A stretch of DNA of 40,521 nucleotides, from positions 1 to 40,521 of the forward strand of contig CAKZGI010000335.1 of assembly GCA_936914905.1 (NCBI GenBank), read 5' to 3'. The stretch comes from an uncultured Trichormus sp. Its GTDB lineage: Bacteria; Cyanobacteriota; Cyanobacteriia; Cyanobacteriales; Nostocaceae. The notes below the pieces were generated by a model, which was not told the DNA's origin, did no database searches, and saw only the letters and a program-made list of their open reading frames with translations. The stretch's first letter is position 1; each line of letters opens with the position of its first letter. The position numbers and the translations under genes are program-made. Of this stretch, positions 1 through 8,720 are shown one piece after another.

Positions 1-198
1 TGGGGAAACACAAACGGCAGACTCGTCACCAGAGATAGTACTGGGACAAGATATACTGGGACAAGATATAGGAATCAGAGTACAAGCTTTTTTGGGTATG
101 GATCAATAACTACGGGCATTTACCCTATAAAAAACAACAAGAACTGCGGATCTATGCCTGCCCGCTGTACCCTACTTTTACCGCTTCAGTCGCCGCCT
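1..198. other. Unassigned left edge, possible gene remnant
   Basis: No gene can be named here. Frame 2 on the plus strand is open from base 2 to a TAA near 110 and reads ..VLGQDILGQDIGIRVQAFLGMDQ, which looks protein-like but is not recognised; it could be the end of a gene that starts outside the window. A 15-bp exact tandem duplication lies inside this frame and adds five residues. Confidence 0.3.
39..68. repeat. 15-bp exact tandem duplication
   Basis: The unit TACTGGGACAAGATA occurs twice head to tail. A 15-bp copy keeps reading frame. It is one of several exact short tandem duplications in this window. Confidence 0.85.
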
Positions 199-628
199 AT
201 ATACGGCTATCCTTCTGTGACAAAGACTTATAGTATTGTTGCATTTTAACTTCAATTTCACCAGGGTCAGGGCTCATCATCTACCAGTTCTCCATTTACC
301 CTTCTAGTGTATAGATATTATTGATTATTGGCACTCTTACACCTTATTTAATCCACTTTCCTTAGTAGCTACGAATGAAGGAATAGATGGTATTGAAAGA
401 AGTAATGCTTACGATATACGGCTATCCTTCTGTGACAAAGACTTATAGTATCGTTGCATTTGAAGTTCAATTTCACCAGGGTCAGGGCCCATCATCTACC
501 AGTTCTCCATTTACCCTTCTAGTGTATAGATATTATTGATTATTGGCACTCTTACACCTTATTTAATCCACTTTTCTTAGTAGCTACGAATGAAGGAATA
601 GATGGTATTGAAAGAAGTAATGCTTGGA
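199..628. repeat. 215-bp tandem duplication
   Basis: Two nearly identical copies lie head to tail with a period of 215 bases (199-413 and 414-628). They differ at only a few positions, so the duplication is recent. Each copy contains the stretch that encodes part of an IS5-type transposase tail; only the second copy runs on into the rest of that tail. The duplication therefore probably arose inside a transposase remnant by slippage or unequal recombination. Confidence 0.85.
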
Positions 629-741
629 TGGAACGCTGTAAAAGCTTGGTTAAAAATTTTGAAGGAACTTTGGAAAATGCAACGACTAAAATTTATATCT
701 GTTTTGTCAGACTTATGCTCTGAAGATTAGTTACTTCATAG
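586..741 (+). pseudogene. IS5-family transposase, C-terminal remnant
   Basis: The frame reads ERSNAWMERCKSLVKNFE then LENATTKIYICFVRLML, followed by an in-frame TGA at 721 and RLVTS to a TAG at 739. This matches the C-terminal tail of IS5-type DDE transposases, where the glutamate of the catalytic triad sits in the 'ER(S/T)N.WMERCK' segment. No start, N-terminal RNase H fold or complete inverted repeats are present. The family is recognised from the motif; the exact IS cannot be named. It is not functional. Confidence 0.75.
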
Positions 742-848
742 AACCCATTTGGGTTCTATAAATACTGATCATGGATTAGCTGTTTAAGCACAGATATGCA
801 AGGCTGAAAATTTACGGTTGGACTTCGGTTATGATTTGTGGTTAAGTT

Positions 849-905
849 GCGTCACATAATTTTATAAACGCGACAGATAATTTGATTAATCAATCTATGT
901 GACGC
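849..905. repeat. 10-bp inverted repeat with 37-bp spacer
   Basis: GCGTCACATA at 849-858 is an exact reverse complement of TATGTGACGC at 896-905. The pair lies after the transposase remnant and could be the end of a small mobile element or a hairpin. No open reading frame is enclosed. Confidence 0.5.
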
Positions 906-944
906 GCTACATTCAAAATTCAAAATGTAAAATTGAATTACCAA

Positions 945-1563
945 TTACCTATCACCAATTTTATTTCCTGGTATTCCTACGGGAGAAAAACCTGCGATCG
1001 CGATCGCTATCAAATTTTGATACCGAATTAATTCACCAAAATCTAAACCAGAAAGCCTTTCTATCCTTGCTACTGTCTCGATGGCGGTTAACAAATGCTG
1101 TGCGGCTTCTGTTTCTGAATAATTACGTCTTTGGGCAATGCTAATGGCTGTTTTATCGGCGTTTAATTCTGATTTCTGTGACTGATTCATCCGCCATATC
1201 CGCACACTAGCTAAAACACTTAATCCTCCAGGGATAATTACACCTACCATATCAGATTGGGCAACTTCCACCACACCACCTAACAACCCTACTCAAACCA
1301 GTCCTTGATAAATATCTGGTTCTAACCACTTCACCCCTGTCAAGCAACTAACCTGATACAGCAGCAGTAAATCTCGTTGTGGCTTAGTTAAGCGTCTCCA
1401 CAAATCAAAATTAATATATATCTGTCGTTCCTGACTCCAAGGTAAAGGAAAGGGAGCATCTATCACCTTTTTTTTGCTCTGGTTTACTAACGATTTTAGT
1501 CATCGTGCGCCCATAAGCAGGTATTATATCTAACAATCGGCGAATTTCACTATTTGGCTCCAT
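945..1563 (-). pseudogene. DUF3318-like cyanobacterial protein, broken
   Basis: From an ATG at 1563 the frame starts MEPNSEIRRLLDIIPAYGR and stays recognisable through ..TKIVSKPEQ. An 8-A run then shifts frame; with seven A the reading would continue QKKVIDAPFPLPWSQER. A TGA at about 1291 then interrupts LVxVGLLGGVVEVAQSD. The C-terminal half is open from 1286 and ends IAGFSPVGIPGNKIGDR, with an extra overlapping HIP1 site giving IAIAIAG. Nostoc proteins of this type are conserved and have two hydrophobic segments mid-protein; they are usually annotated DUF3318, an assignment made here from memory. Two independent lesions make this a pseudogene rather than programmed frameshifting. Confidence 0.7.
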
Positions 1564-1630
1564 CGTCTTCATTCTTAGCCATAATATATGTATAGTAATT
1601 TACTACTAAGACTTCATTTAGAACATTTAC

Positions 1631-1861
1631 ATGGATGCTTTTGTTCCCACACCTCCAGAATCGACAAATCAAGCTATTCACGCATATCAGTTTTGCTGTC
1701 CCAAGTGTCACTTCAGTAGTCGAGAAGCGGTAGCAGTTTGGTTAAATGGGCGATCGCCTGTTACAACAGTAAACCATCGTCGTAAGTGGCAAGAATTCTA
1801 CCATTGTCATTGTCCTTGGTGGGCTTGGAGTAACGACAGGGCACCCACAGATTTACACTAA
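1631..1861 (+). CDS. Small Cys-motif protein, cyanobacterial hypothetical
   Basis: A 76-residue protein with CCPKC (residues 22-26) and a later CHCPWWAWSNDRAP segment, so paired cysteines and histidines that could form a zinc ribbon. Short proteins with the pattern CPKC...C.C..WWAWSN are common in Nostocales, with no assigned function. The ATG at 1631 is the only good start; no strong Shine-Dalgarno is visible. It lies 143 bp upstream of psaE on the same strand and is likely transcribed separately. It is intact despite decayed neighbours, which suggests selection. Metal binding is an inference from the cysteine spacing. Confidence 0.7.
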   Translation: MDAFVPTPPESTNQAIHAYQFCCPKCHFSSREAVAVWLNGRSPVTTVNHRRKWQEFYHCHCPWWAWSNDRAPTDLH

Positions 1862-2004
1862 GTTTTCCAAGCCCCGCAAAAGGATGCGAATAGCTTTGAA
1901 AACCGTGAAGATTTTATTCAAGCTGTTGACCAGTAGCAAAAAAGTTCTAGACTGAAAAGAATGAGCCCTAATTTATTTGCAATTAATTCAAAGGGAAGAT
2001 CATC

Positions 2005-2220
2005 ATGGTTCAACGTGGTTCTAAAGTGCGTGTCCTCCGCCCCGAATCCTACTGGTATCAAGATGTAGGAACCGTGGCATCTGTAGACCAAAGCGGCATT
2101 AAATACTCTGTAATTGTCCGCTTCGCCAATGTTAACTACTCTGGCATCAACACTAACAACTTCGCCGTAGATGAATTAATAGAAATCGAAGCACCCAAAA
2201 AAGCTGCTGCTAAAAAGTAA
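2005..2220 (+). CDS. psaE: Photosystem I reaction centre subunit IV (PsaE)
   Basis: A 71-residue SH3-like protein on the stromal/cytoplasmic face of photosystem I. It helps dock ferredoxin/flavodoxin and supports cyclic electron flow. The sequence carries the family signature [19 protein letters not shown], the VGTVASVD strand, [14 protein letters not shown] and NNFAVDEL, followed by a lysine/alanine-rich tail (PKKAAAKK) usual for cyanobacterial PsaE. A purine-rich site, AAGGGAAG, lies about 6 bases upstream of the ATG. The gene is monocistronic in appearance, with 143 bases to the next gene. Length and composition are typical and I see no damage. Confidence 0.97.
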   Translation: MVQRGSKVRVLRPESYWYQDVGTVASVDQSGIKYSVIVRFANVNYSGINTNNFAVDELIEIEAPKKAAAKK

Positions 2221-2363
2221 GCAATGAACCTACTAGGGGATTGTTTCATGCCATGATATAAGTAACTGTGAAGTATAAAGCCTCAAGGCAGAAATATTCA
2301 ACGTTCCTTATCTCTGACTTCACAATCCCTTAATATATCACATTGCTTGCTTAATCCGCTTAA

Positions 2364-3251
2364 ATGCCTGAACTGCCTGAAGTTGAAACAGTCCGACGGG
2401 GTTTAAATCAACTAACCCTAAACGAAGGAATTACGGGGGGAGATGTCCTGCTACAACGCACTGTCGCCTACCCTTTTTCTGTTAGCAAATTTATAGATAA
2501 CCTGAAAGGAAGCAGCATTAAATCCTGGCATCGTCGTGGTAAATATCTTTTAGCTGAACTCACACCCTCTTCAACCTGGTTGGGTGTTCATCTGCGAATG
2601 ACCGGTCAACTGTTATGGTTAAACCAAAATGAACCCTTACACAAACACACACGAGTCAGATTATTTTTTGGGGAAAAACAAGAACTACGCTTTGTTGACC
2701 AGCGCACGTTTGGGCAAATGTGGTATGTTCCCCCTGGTGTCCCTGTAGAAAGTATTATTAGAGGTTTAGCACAACTGGCATTAGACCCATTTTCACCAGA
2801 GTTCACCGTTGAGTATTTAGCAAATAAACTGCAAAAAGGTCGTCGTCCCATTAAAACTGCACTGTTAGATCAGTCGATAGTAGCGGGATTGGGTAATATT
2901 TATGCTGATGAAGCTTTGTTTAAAAGTGGTATTTTACCAACTACTCTCTGTACAGATTTACAGAAAAAACAAGTCGAAGCTTTAAGAACAGCGATAATTG
3001 AAGTTCTATCTGCAAGTATTGTCGCAGGTGGGACAACTTTTAGTAATTTCCTCAATGTTAAAGGTGTAAATGGTAAGTATGGTCGTGAAGCTTGGGTTTA
3101 CAATCGCACTGGTGAGCCTTGTAAAGTTTGTGGTAATGTCATTAAGCGTATTAAGTTAGGCGGGCGTTCTAGTCATTTTTGTTCTCAGTGTCAAAGGAAG
3201 GAGTTCTTCCCAATCACAATCGTTAATCAAGAATTGCCGATAAACATTTAA
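2364..3251 (+). CDS. mutM: Formamidopyrimidine-DNA glycosylase (Fpg/MutM)
   Basis: A 295-residue bifunctional glycosylase/AP lyase that removes 8-oxoguanine and other oxidised purines in base excision repair. The N terminus PELPEVETVRRGL supplies the catalytic proline (residue 2) and Glu3. RRGKYLL contains the conserved beta-turn lysine. GLGNIYADEALF is the helix-two-turn-helix and the C-terminal zinc finger has four cysteines (CKVC near residue 253 and CSQC near 273). The tail after the zinc finger is slightly longer than in E. coli. psaE then mutM is a gene order I have seen in Nostocales, and repair of oxidative damage next to a photosystem gene is plausible but not evidence of co-regulation. 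Intact. Confidence 0.96.
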   Translation: MPELPEVETVRRGLNQLTLNEGITGGDVLLQRTVAYPFSVSKFIDNLKGSSIKSWHRRGKYLLAELTPSSTWLGVHLRMTGQLLWLNQNEPLHKHTRVRLFFGEKQELRFVDQRTFGQMWYVPPGVPVESIIRGLAQLALDPFSPEFTVEYLANKLQKGRRPIKTALLDQSIVAGLGNIYADEALFKSGILPTTLCTDLQKKQVEALRTAIIEVLSASIVAGGTTFSNFLNVKGVNGKYGREAWVYNRTGEPCKVCGNVIKRIKLGGRSSHFCSQCQRKEFFPITIVNQELPINI

Positions 3252-3336
3252 AGGTCTTGTATATAACTTCTATACAATGGTTCTGGAAATACCCAAAGAG
3301 TGTTAAATTTATATTTCTGTCTTTAAATCAATTTCA

Positions 3337-4263
3337 ATGAATCGCTTTATACATGATAAATTTGCCAAACAACATCTAACTGAAACTATTAACACCCTAT
3401 GGTCAAGTAGAAACCAGCAAAGATATCACAGCAGAAGTAAGACAAATTGACGTTTTATTTATTCCTTCACCCCAACCTACAGAAAGTCTAGAAATACTAG
3501 GAATAATTGGAAGAATGGCAACGAATTCTGCTATATTTGAACCATTCCGTAATGCTGTCACCAAAAGTGGAATTCGCAGTTGTATGGGTAAATTATTTGA
3601 CCTCCATGTACAAATAGAACGTCAATGTCATCGCAACAATACCCGAATAAATGAAGTAGAGTTACCACGTCTGTGGATTGTTTCTCCTACTGCATCAGTA
3701 GAACTCCTAGCGAGTTTTAATACTACTGTCGATGAAGAAAACTGGTCTAAAGATATTTATTTCTTAGGATGAGGGATTAAAAACCATAATTATTGCTATT
3801 CATTAACTTCCCAAGACACCAGAAACGCTGTTTCTTAGGATATTAGGTAAGGGGAAAGTTCAACGACAAGCGGTTGAAGAATTAGAAGCACTACCTAGAA
3901 ATAGTCCATTTCTTTCCCATATGATACAATTAGTACATCACCTAATTGCTGTTTTATCAGCTCGTCAACGTCAAGAACAAGATATTGATAAAGATGATCA
4001 GGAGTTGATTATGAAATCATAGGAAATGTATCAACAACAATTAGAAGAACTGAAAAGACAAGGACTTCAAGAAGGATGACAAGTAAGGTATAGAAAGAGA
4101 ACGACGCGCTATGATTGAAAGTATCATGCAAGTGCTTTTTGGGGAAGTTGATTCAGAATTAGTAACAATTATTGACTTTCTGACTGCTATGACCAGAGAA
4201 GAATTTACTCCGTTGCTTTTACAATTATCTCGTGAGGAGTTCTTAGCTAGATTTGCACGATAA
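3337..4263 (+). pseudogene. Rpn/DUF4351-like cyanobacterial protein, multiply broken
   Basis: The remains follow a family common in Nostocales: N-terminal MNRFIHDKFAKQHL, then out of frame PYGQVETSKDITAEVRQID, then an open stretch 3515-3772 (MATNSAIFEPFRNAVTKSG.. to ..DIYFLG). The reading then continues in shifted frames with ILGKGKVQRQAVEELEALP, SARQRQEQDIDKDD, ERRAMIESIMQVLFGEVD and the tail EEFTPLLLQLSREEFLARF ending at TAA 4261. The family is related to the Rpn/YhgA-type PD-(D/E)XK nuclease-like proteins, an assignment made from memory of homologues. Several frameshifts and stops are present, so the gene is dead. Confidence 0.75.
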
Positions 4264-4576
4264 TTGATGATAAGAGCGATAAATCAGTAACCTCCAACAG
4301 AATTTGAGCATCAATCAATCAATAGTTGACGACTTAATGCTTATCATTTTTTTGACTTCTCTGATTCAGCGCAAAAACAGAGTATTGGGGCTTGACACCT
4401 CGTTGTAGATCTGTCATCATAAATTTTACTAAGGAATAAGTATTCATAAATAAATATCAGGATTTTATCCAAGACTGCTGACCTGATGGTAGGCAATTAT
4501 ATTTTTTCAGGAAACAAATTGCGCTTTTACGTCTTGGTGCGAGATATCATATTAAATACAAGCAATTATAAATTCT
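4264..4576 (+). promoter_or_regulatory. Upstream region of ndhO
   Basis: About 310 bases without a gene. The stretch holds AT-rich sequence that could contain the ndhO promoter; no confident -35/-10 pair can be chosen. No repeat of the families seen elsewhere in the window is present. Confidence 0.35.
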
Positions 4577-4584
4577 AAGGAGGA
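4577..4584 (+). promoter_or_regulatory. Strong Shine-Dalgarno of ndhO
   Basis: AAGGAGGA lies four bases before the ATG at 4588 and is nearly a full anti-SD match. This is unusual for this window, where most genes lack a clear SD, and it fixes the start. Confidence 0.8.
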
Positions 4585-4587
4585 CTC

Positions 4588-4803
4588 ATGGCAGTTAAAA
4601 AAGGAAATATGGTTCGGGCTGTGCGCGAAAAGTTGGAGAATAGCTTAGAAGCCCAAGCTAGTGATTCTCGCTTTCCTTCCTATTTATTTGATAGCGAAGG
4701 GGAACTAGTAGATATCAAAGGTGATTATGCTTTAGTGAAGTTTGGAAAAGTACCAACGCCAAATATTTGGTTAAAGCTAGAACAATTAGAAGAGTTAAAA
4801 TAG
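4588..4803 (+). CDS. ndhO: NAD(P)H-quinone oxidoreductase subunit O
   Basis: A 71-residue cyanobacterial/plastid-specific subunit of the NDH-1 complex, which carries out cyclic electron transfer, respiration and CO2 uptake in the thylakoid membrane. The sequence [32 protein letters not shown], and [17 protein letters not shown] is the full-length family pattern. It is a peripheral, basic protein with an SH3-like core. The start is set by the strong upstream SD. It stands 71 bases ahead of mdh, separated by a heptamer repeat. Intact. Confidence 0.95.
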   Translation: MAVKKGNMVRAVREKLENSLEAQASDSRFPSYLFDSEGELVDIKGDYALVKFGKVPTPNIWLKLEQLEELK

Positions 4804-4847
4804 GCTTTCCATAGTTATGCTTGTGGTAGGGATTATCTACCCGACTA

Positions 4848-4875
4848 CTGATAACTGATAACTGATAACTGATTA
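4848..4875. repeat. Heptanucleotide tandem repeat CTGATAA
   Basis: Three exact CTGATAA units followed by CTGATTA sit between ndhO and mdh and run up to the mdh start codon. Short tandemly repeated heptamers are a known feature of Nostocales intergenic DNA. Confidence 0.8.
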
Positions 4876-5837
4876 TGTTTTCTTCCCCAGTTTTTTGTAA
4901 ATCTCCCCGTGTGACTGTTGTGGGTGCGGGTAAAGTTGGTAGCACTTTAGCCCAACGCATTGCGGAGAAAAATTTGGCCGATGTGGTGTTGTTGGATATT
5001 GTGGAAGGAATGCCTCAAGGTTTAGCTTTAGATTTGCTGGAAGCGCGGGGACTGGAGTTACATAATCGGCAAATTAGCGGTACTAATAATTATGCTGATA
5101 CAGCTAATTCAACAATTGTGGTAATTACCGCTGGTTTTCCCCGTAAACCCGGAATAAGTCGGGATGATTTGTTGGGAATGAATGCCAAAATTGTGGTTGA
5201 AGCGGCAAAAAATGCAATCGCACATTCTCCGCATGCTATTTTTATAGTCGTCACAAATCCTTTAGATGTGATGACTTATTTAACTTGGCAAGCCACAAAC
5301 TTACCTAGAAATCAAGTCATGGGAATGGCTGGAGTTTTAGACTCAGCCAGATTTGAAACTTTCATCGCTTTAGAATTGGGGGTTTTATCTGGGGATGTCA
5401 AAGCAATGGTTTTGGGTAGCCACGGTGATTTAATGGTACCTTTAGCCCGTTATGCAACTGTCAACGGTATTCCCATTACAGAATTATTAGATGTAGCCAC
5501 AATTGAAAATTTAGTAGCAAGAACGGGCAACAGTGGCGCAGAAATCGTAGAATTAATGCACACAGGAGGCGCGTTTTTTGCCCCTGCATCTGCCACATCC
5601 CTGATGGTAGAATCAATTATATTAAATCAGTCGCGATTATTGCCAGTTGCAGCTTATTTACAAGGCGAATATGGTTTAAATGATGTGGTTATTGGTGTTC
5701 CTTGTCGTTTGGGATGTACTGGAGTTGAGAGTATTTTGGAATTGACTCTCAATGATGAAGAAAAAGCAGCCTTGCAAACCTCAGCCGATTCTGTAAGCAA
5801 AAATATTAAAAGGGCGCAGAAAATTTTAGAGAATTAA
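4875..5837 (+). CDS. mdh: Malate dehydrogenase (LDH-like type)
   Basis: A 320-residue NAD-dependent enzyme interconverting malate and oxaloacetate in the cytoplasm. The nucleotide-binding motif VVGAGKVGS is at residues 15-23. ITAGFPRKPGISRDDLL is the active-site loop with substrate arginines typical of malate specificity (RKPGxxR). GVLDSARFETFIA holds a further conserved arginine and GSHGDLMVPL the catalytic histidine. This is the LDH-like MDH group used by cyanobacteria. The ATG at 4875 overlaps the end of the heptamer repeat and has no clear SD; a later start would cut the nucleotide-binding strand, so this one is kept. Intact, and followed by a short AT-rich gap and a convergent pseudogene. 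Confidence 0.95.
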   Translation: MFSSPVFCKSPRVTVVGAGKVGSTLAQRIAEKNLADVVLLDIVEGMPQGLALDLLEARGLELHNRQISGTNNYADTANSTIVVITAGFPRKPGISRDDLLGMNAKIVVEAAKNAIAHSPHAIFIVVTNPLDVMTYLTWQATNLPRNQVMGMAGVLDSARFETFIALELGVLSGDVKAMVLGSHGDLMVPLARYATVNGIPITELLDVATIENLVARTGNSGAEIVELMHTGGAFFAPASATSLMVESIILNQSRLLPVAAYLQGEYGLNDVVIGVPCRLGCTGVESILELTLNDEEKAALQTSADSVSKNIKRAQKILEN

Positions 5838-5864
5838 AAATTTAAAAACCCCAATTACGAATTA

Positions 5865-7774
5865 CTAATTAATCTTAAATTCATCAAACTTAACCACTTC
5901 AGAATTAGGATTCCTAGTATCAAAGCGATAACTGCTAATAGTACCTGTTCCTGTATTGAAAATGCTAAAAACTGTAATCTCATTACTGGCAATATAAGGT
6001 AGCGGTTTGCCGTCTTTTCGTAAAAATGGAGAAATAGTTGGTATGACTGGTTTTAAACAGTTAGTATAACCAATTGTAGTATCATCTTCTTGATGTTTTG
6101 TTGGTACGTCTCGCCTTTCTTCACCCCAAGTAGTACCATATGAATTACCAACATTAGAAGTTTCTAGAAAGTTCATTCCACTGTCACTAACAAAGCGATT
6201 CCATAAATGGGAATTTCCATAAAATACTAACTGCACTTTAGCTGCTTCTAATAAAGGAATTACATCACGAATAATGTAATCTGCATTTTTTGGATATTCA
6301 TAACGAACAGCTTTGATATTTCCTTCTTGGTTTCTTTCAACATAGTCACAGGATTAGTGTAAGCTGGAACAATATTATCGCCCAAAGTGTAGGGTAGATG
6401 ATGAAACATCAAAACTTTACATTTTGCCTGTTGAAATTCAGGACTGTTTAATTCTTGCTGAAGCCAATTATATTAGACCTCTTGCAAAATTGTTTCTGTG
6501 GTATGATAAAGAGTTTTAGATTTTGTGTATTTTTGGTGTTCTTTGCCCTCGCTAATTCAAACATAACCGTGTAACTCTAACTTTTGGCTAAAACAAAGAC
6601 AAACCGCCTTTATCAAATAAAATTAATTCTGTAAGAGGTCTATTGTTGACTTCCTTTAAAAATTGGTTCATAAATTAACTGTCCATACCCCCAATTCTCA
6701 GGATTCTGCAAATCTTTTTCTGGTTCTATATATCTACCTTTAATGTTCAAATCTAATTTTGGATGTCGCCACATATTCGTAATATACAAAACCACCAAGC
6801 GGACATCACCAAAGCTAACTGCATCATATGTCTTTCCACCTGCTTTAGTTTCAGGTAAATTCAAAATTTCTTAGTAAGTGACAGTATTAAAAGAATTATC
6901 TTTTAGGGATCCTTCTCCATACAATTTCTCGGGAACTTAACAGGGAATAGTATCATTAAATTCATCATTTAAACTTTCTGTCCTGGCAAATCTTCCCATG
7001 ACTTCGTGATTACCAATGTAAGTAAACATGGGCGCATTTTGAATAATTTTTCCACCTGTGTAGGTGGATTTCACACCGTTATATTCCATTTTATAATTAG
7101 CGCGAGCTTGCAAACCTGGAAATAAAGCATTTCCTCGATTATCATCAAACCATTCTGAAGCACAGTCCGGAATCTTAACTAAATCTCCTGCAAATCATAC
7201 CCCATCAACTCTCTCTACAGTTTCCACCACTTTTTGCAGATTCGCGGCTGTCATCGGTTTTAATTGATGATCGGAAGTTCGGAAGTGAGGAGAATTTTTA
7301 AAAGTGTACCAGATTTTGGGGAAGGTGCAAGGGTAAAAACTTCGCTGCTAACTTTTTCGGCATCTTCTCTAATACTGGTGACTTGATAGGGAATTCGTAG
7401 ATTCGGAGTTAAACCTGTAAGTTCGGCTTCATGTCGCCAAATTTCTCGTTTTACAGGTTGTTGATAAATTTGCCCATTTTCAATTTGATTTGCCACTCTT
7501 GATAGTTGGTTTTTTCTAGTGAGGCTGAGTTTAGTAGTTTTTGCAATTGAACTTTGATCAAGTTTCTCACCCTAAAATACCAAATGTTTATCAGCAGGAA
7601 ACTCCGTAAACCAAACTACTAGCACTCAATTTGCTGTTGGTAGTTGCAAAAATGGGTCTGTCAGCAGTTGAAGTGTTGAAGTGGTGATATCATAGTAGTT
7701 TTAACCAAGGAACTCACGGTTACTACCGTCAGACATATTACCAGAAAAAGCACAGCTTTTACAGTATTTTTCAT
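5865..7774 (-). pseudogene. Exported metallophosphatase, split by a MITE
   Basis: An ATG at 7774 opens a signal-peptide-like start (MKNTVKAVLFLVICLTVVTV). The remains then read ..VVWFTEFPADKHLVF, ANQIENGQIYQQPVKREIWRHEAELTGLTP (a purple-acid-phosphatase-like N domain), FAGDLVKIPD, MFTYIGNHEVMGRF, LPETKAGGKTYDAVSFGDVRLVVLY, MFHHLPYTLGDN and FYGNSHLWNRFVSDSG. The calcineurin-like metal motifs GD, GNHE and H are present, but GHxH has become GNSH. Frameshifts and stops occur at several places, and a 169-bp MITE sits at 6474-6642. Family: calcineurin-like metallophosphoesterase, substrate unknown. In life it would have been secreted; now it cannot make protein. Confidence 0.85.
6474..6642 (+). mobile_element. 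MITE family 1, copy A (inside a phosphatase gene)
   Basis: A 169-bp non-coding element bounded by TAGACCTCTTGCAAAATT and the inverted AATTCTGTAAGAGGTCTA. With TA counted as the target duplication, the element ends are GACCTCTTGC and its complement. It interrupts the metallophosphatase reading frame, so it truly moved. Three related copies lie at 9501-9669, 28629-28830 and 29546-29713. Confidence 0.85.
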
Positions 7775-7837
7775 GTATTTAGACCACACACTGAATTAAT
7801 ATACTTCTGACCTTGCGTCTTTGCGTGAAACAAAAAT

Positions 7838-8671
7838 ATGAATATCAAAAAATCACAACTGCAAATCTCGATCACATACGGTTTATTGAGTGCCCTCGCA
7901 CTCCTGGCGCTTTTTCCCCTACTATGGCTAATTAGTACAGCCTTAAAATCCCCAACCGAAAATATTCTACAGTCACCACCTCAGTTATGGCCTAGTCAAC
8001 CGACTTTAGATAACTTCACTCGTGTTTGGGAATCTTTACCCTTTGGGCAATATTTATATAACAGTATCATAGTAGCTTTATTAACTGTAATATTGAATTT
8101 ACTGTTTTGTGCTTTAGCTGCTTATCCTTTAGCGAGATTATCATTTGTGGGACGAAATGGAATTTTTATTGCTATTATTTCCACAATTATGATTCCCTTC
8201 CAAATCGTGATGATTCCCTTATATATTTTGACAGTTCAATTAAGGTTGACAAATAGTTATTTAGGGATGATTTTTCCCAGTTTAGCTTCTGCTTTTGGTA
8301 TTTTTTTATTAAGACAAGCTTTTATGGGCGTGCCTAAAGAAATTGAAGAAGCAGCTCGCATGGATGGTAGTTCTGAGCTAGGATTATGGTGGTTTGTAAT
8401 GTTGCCAGCTATTCGTCCAGCACTCATAACTCTGGCTATTTTTGTATTTATTGGTGCTTGGAGTGACTTTTTATGGCCTTTAATTGTCATCCAAGATGAG
8501 AGTTTATATACTTTACCCTTGGGAGTTTCTAAATTAGCAGGTACGTTTTCTCTAGATTGGCGATTGGTAGCAGCTGGCTCTATAATTTCTATTGCACCAG
8601 TATTGCTATTATTTATATTTTTACAAAGATTTATTGTACCCACTGATACGGGTAGCAGTATCAAAGGATAA
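7838..8671 (+). CDS. Carbohydrate ABC transporter permease (MalG type)
   Basis: A 277-residue inner-membrane permease with about six membrane spans. The first is at residues 13-35, after a short cytoplasmic N terminus. The cytoplasmic EAA loop reads EEAARMDGSSELGLWWFVMLPAIRPAL, with the G at its conserved place for contact with the ATPase. The first periplasmic loop FxxxW..LPFGQYLYNS is typical of MalG/UgpE-like partners for sugars or sugar-phosphates. No companion permease, binding protein or ATPase lies next to it; flanks are pseudogenes on the other strand. Its partners must be elsewhere, as is common in cyanobacteria. The substrate cannot be told from sequence. Intact. Confidence 0.9.
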   Translation: MNIKKSQLQISITYGLLSALALLALFPLLWLISTALKSPTENILQSPPQLWPSQPTLDNFTRVWESLPFGQYLYNSIIVALLTVILNLLFCALAAYPLARLSFVGRNGIFIAIISTIMIPFQIVMIPLYILTVQLRLTNSYLGMIFPSLASAFGIFLLRQAFMGVPKEIEEAARMDGSSELGLWWFVMLPAIRPALITLAIFVFIGAWSDFLWPLIVIQDESLYTLPLGVSKLAGTFSLDWRLVAAGSIISIAPVLLLFIFLQRFIVPTDTGSSIKG

Positions 8672-8720
8672 TCAGTTATCAGTTGTTCTTATTTTCCTAC
8701 GCCCTGTAATCAATCACCTA

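Noticed and set aside
899-1144. Plus-strand 81-codon open frame
   Set aside because: It lies opposite the DUF3318-like pseudogene and its protein has no sensible family pattern.
8257-8664. Minus-strand 135-codon frame
   Set aside because: It is a shadow of the MalG-type permease on the opposite strand.
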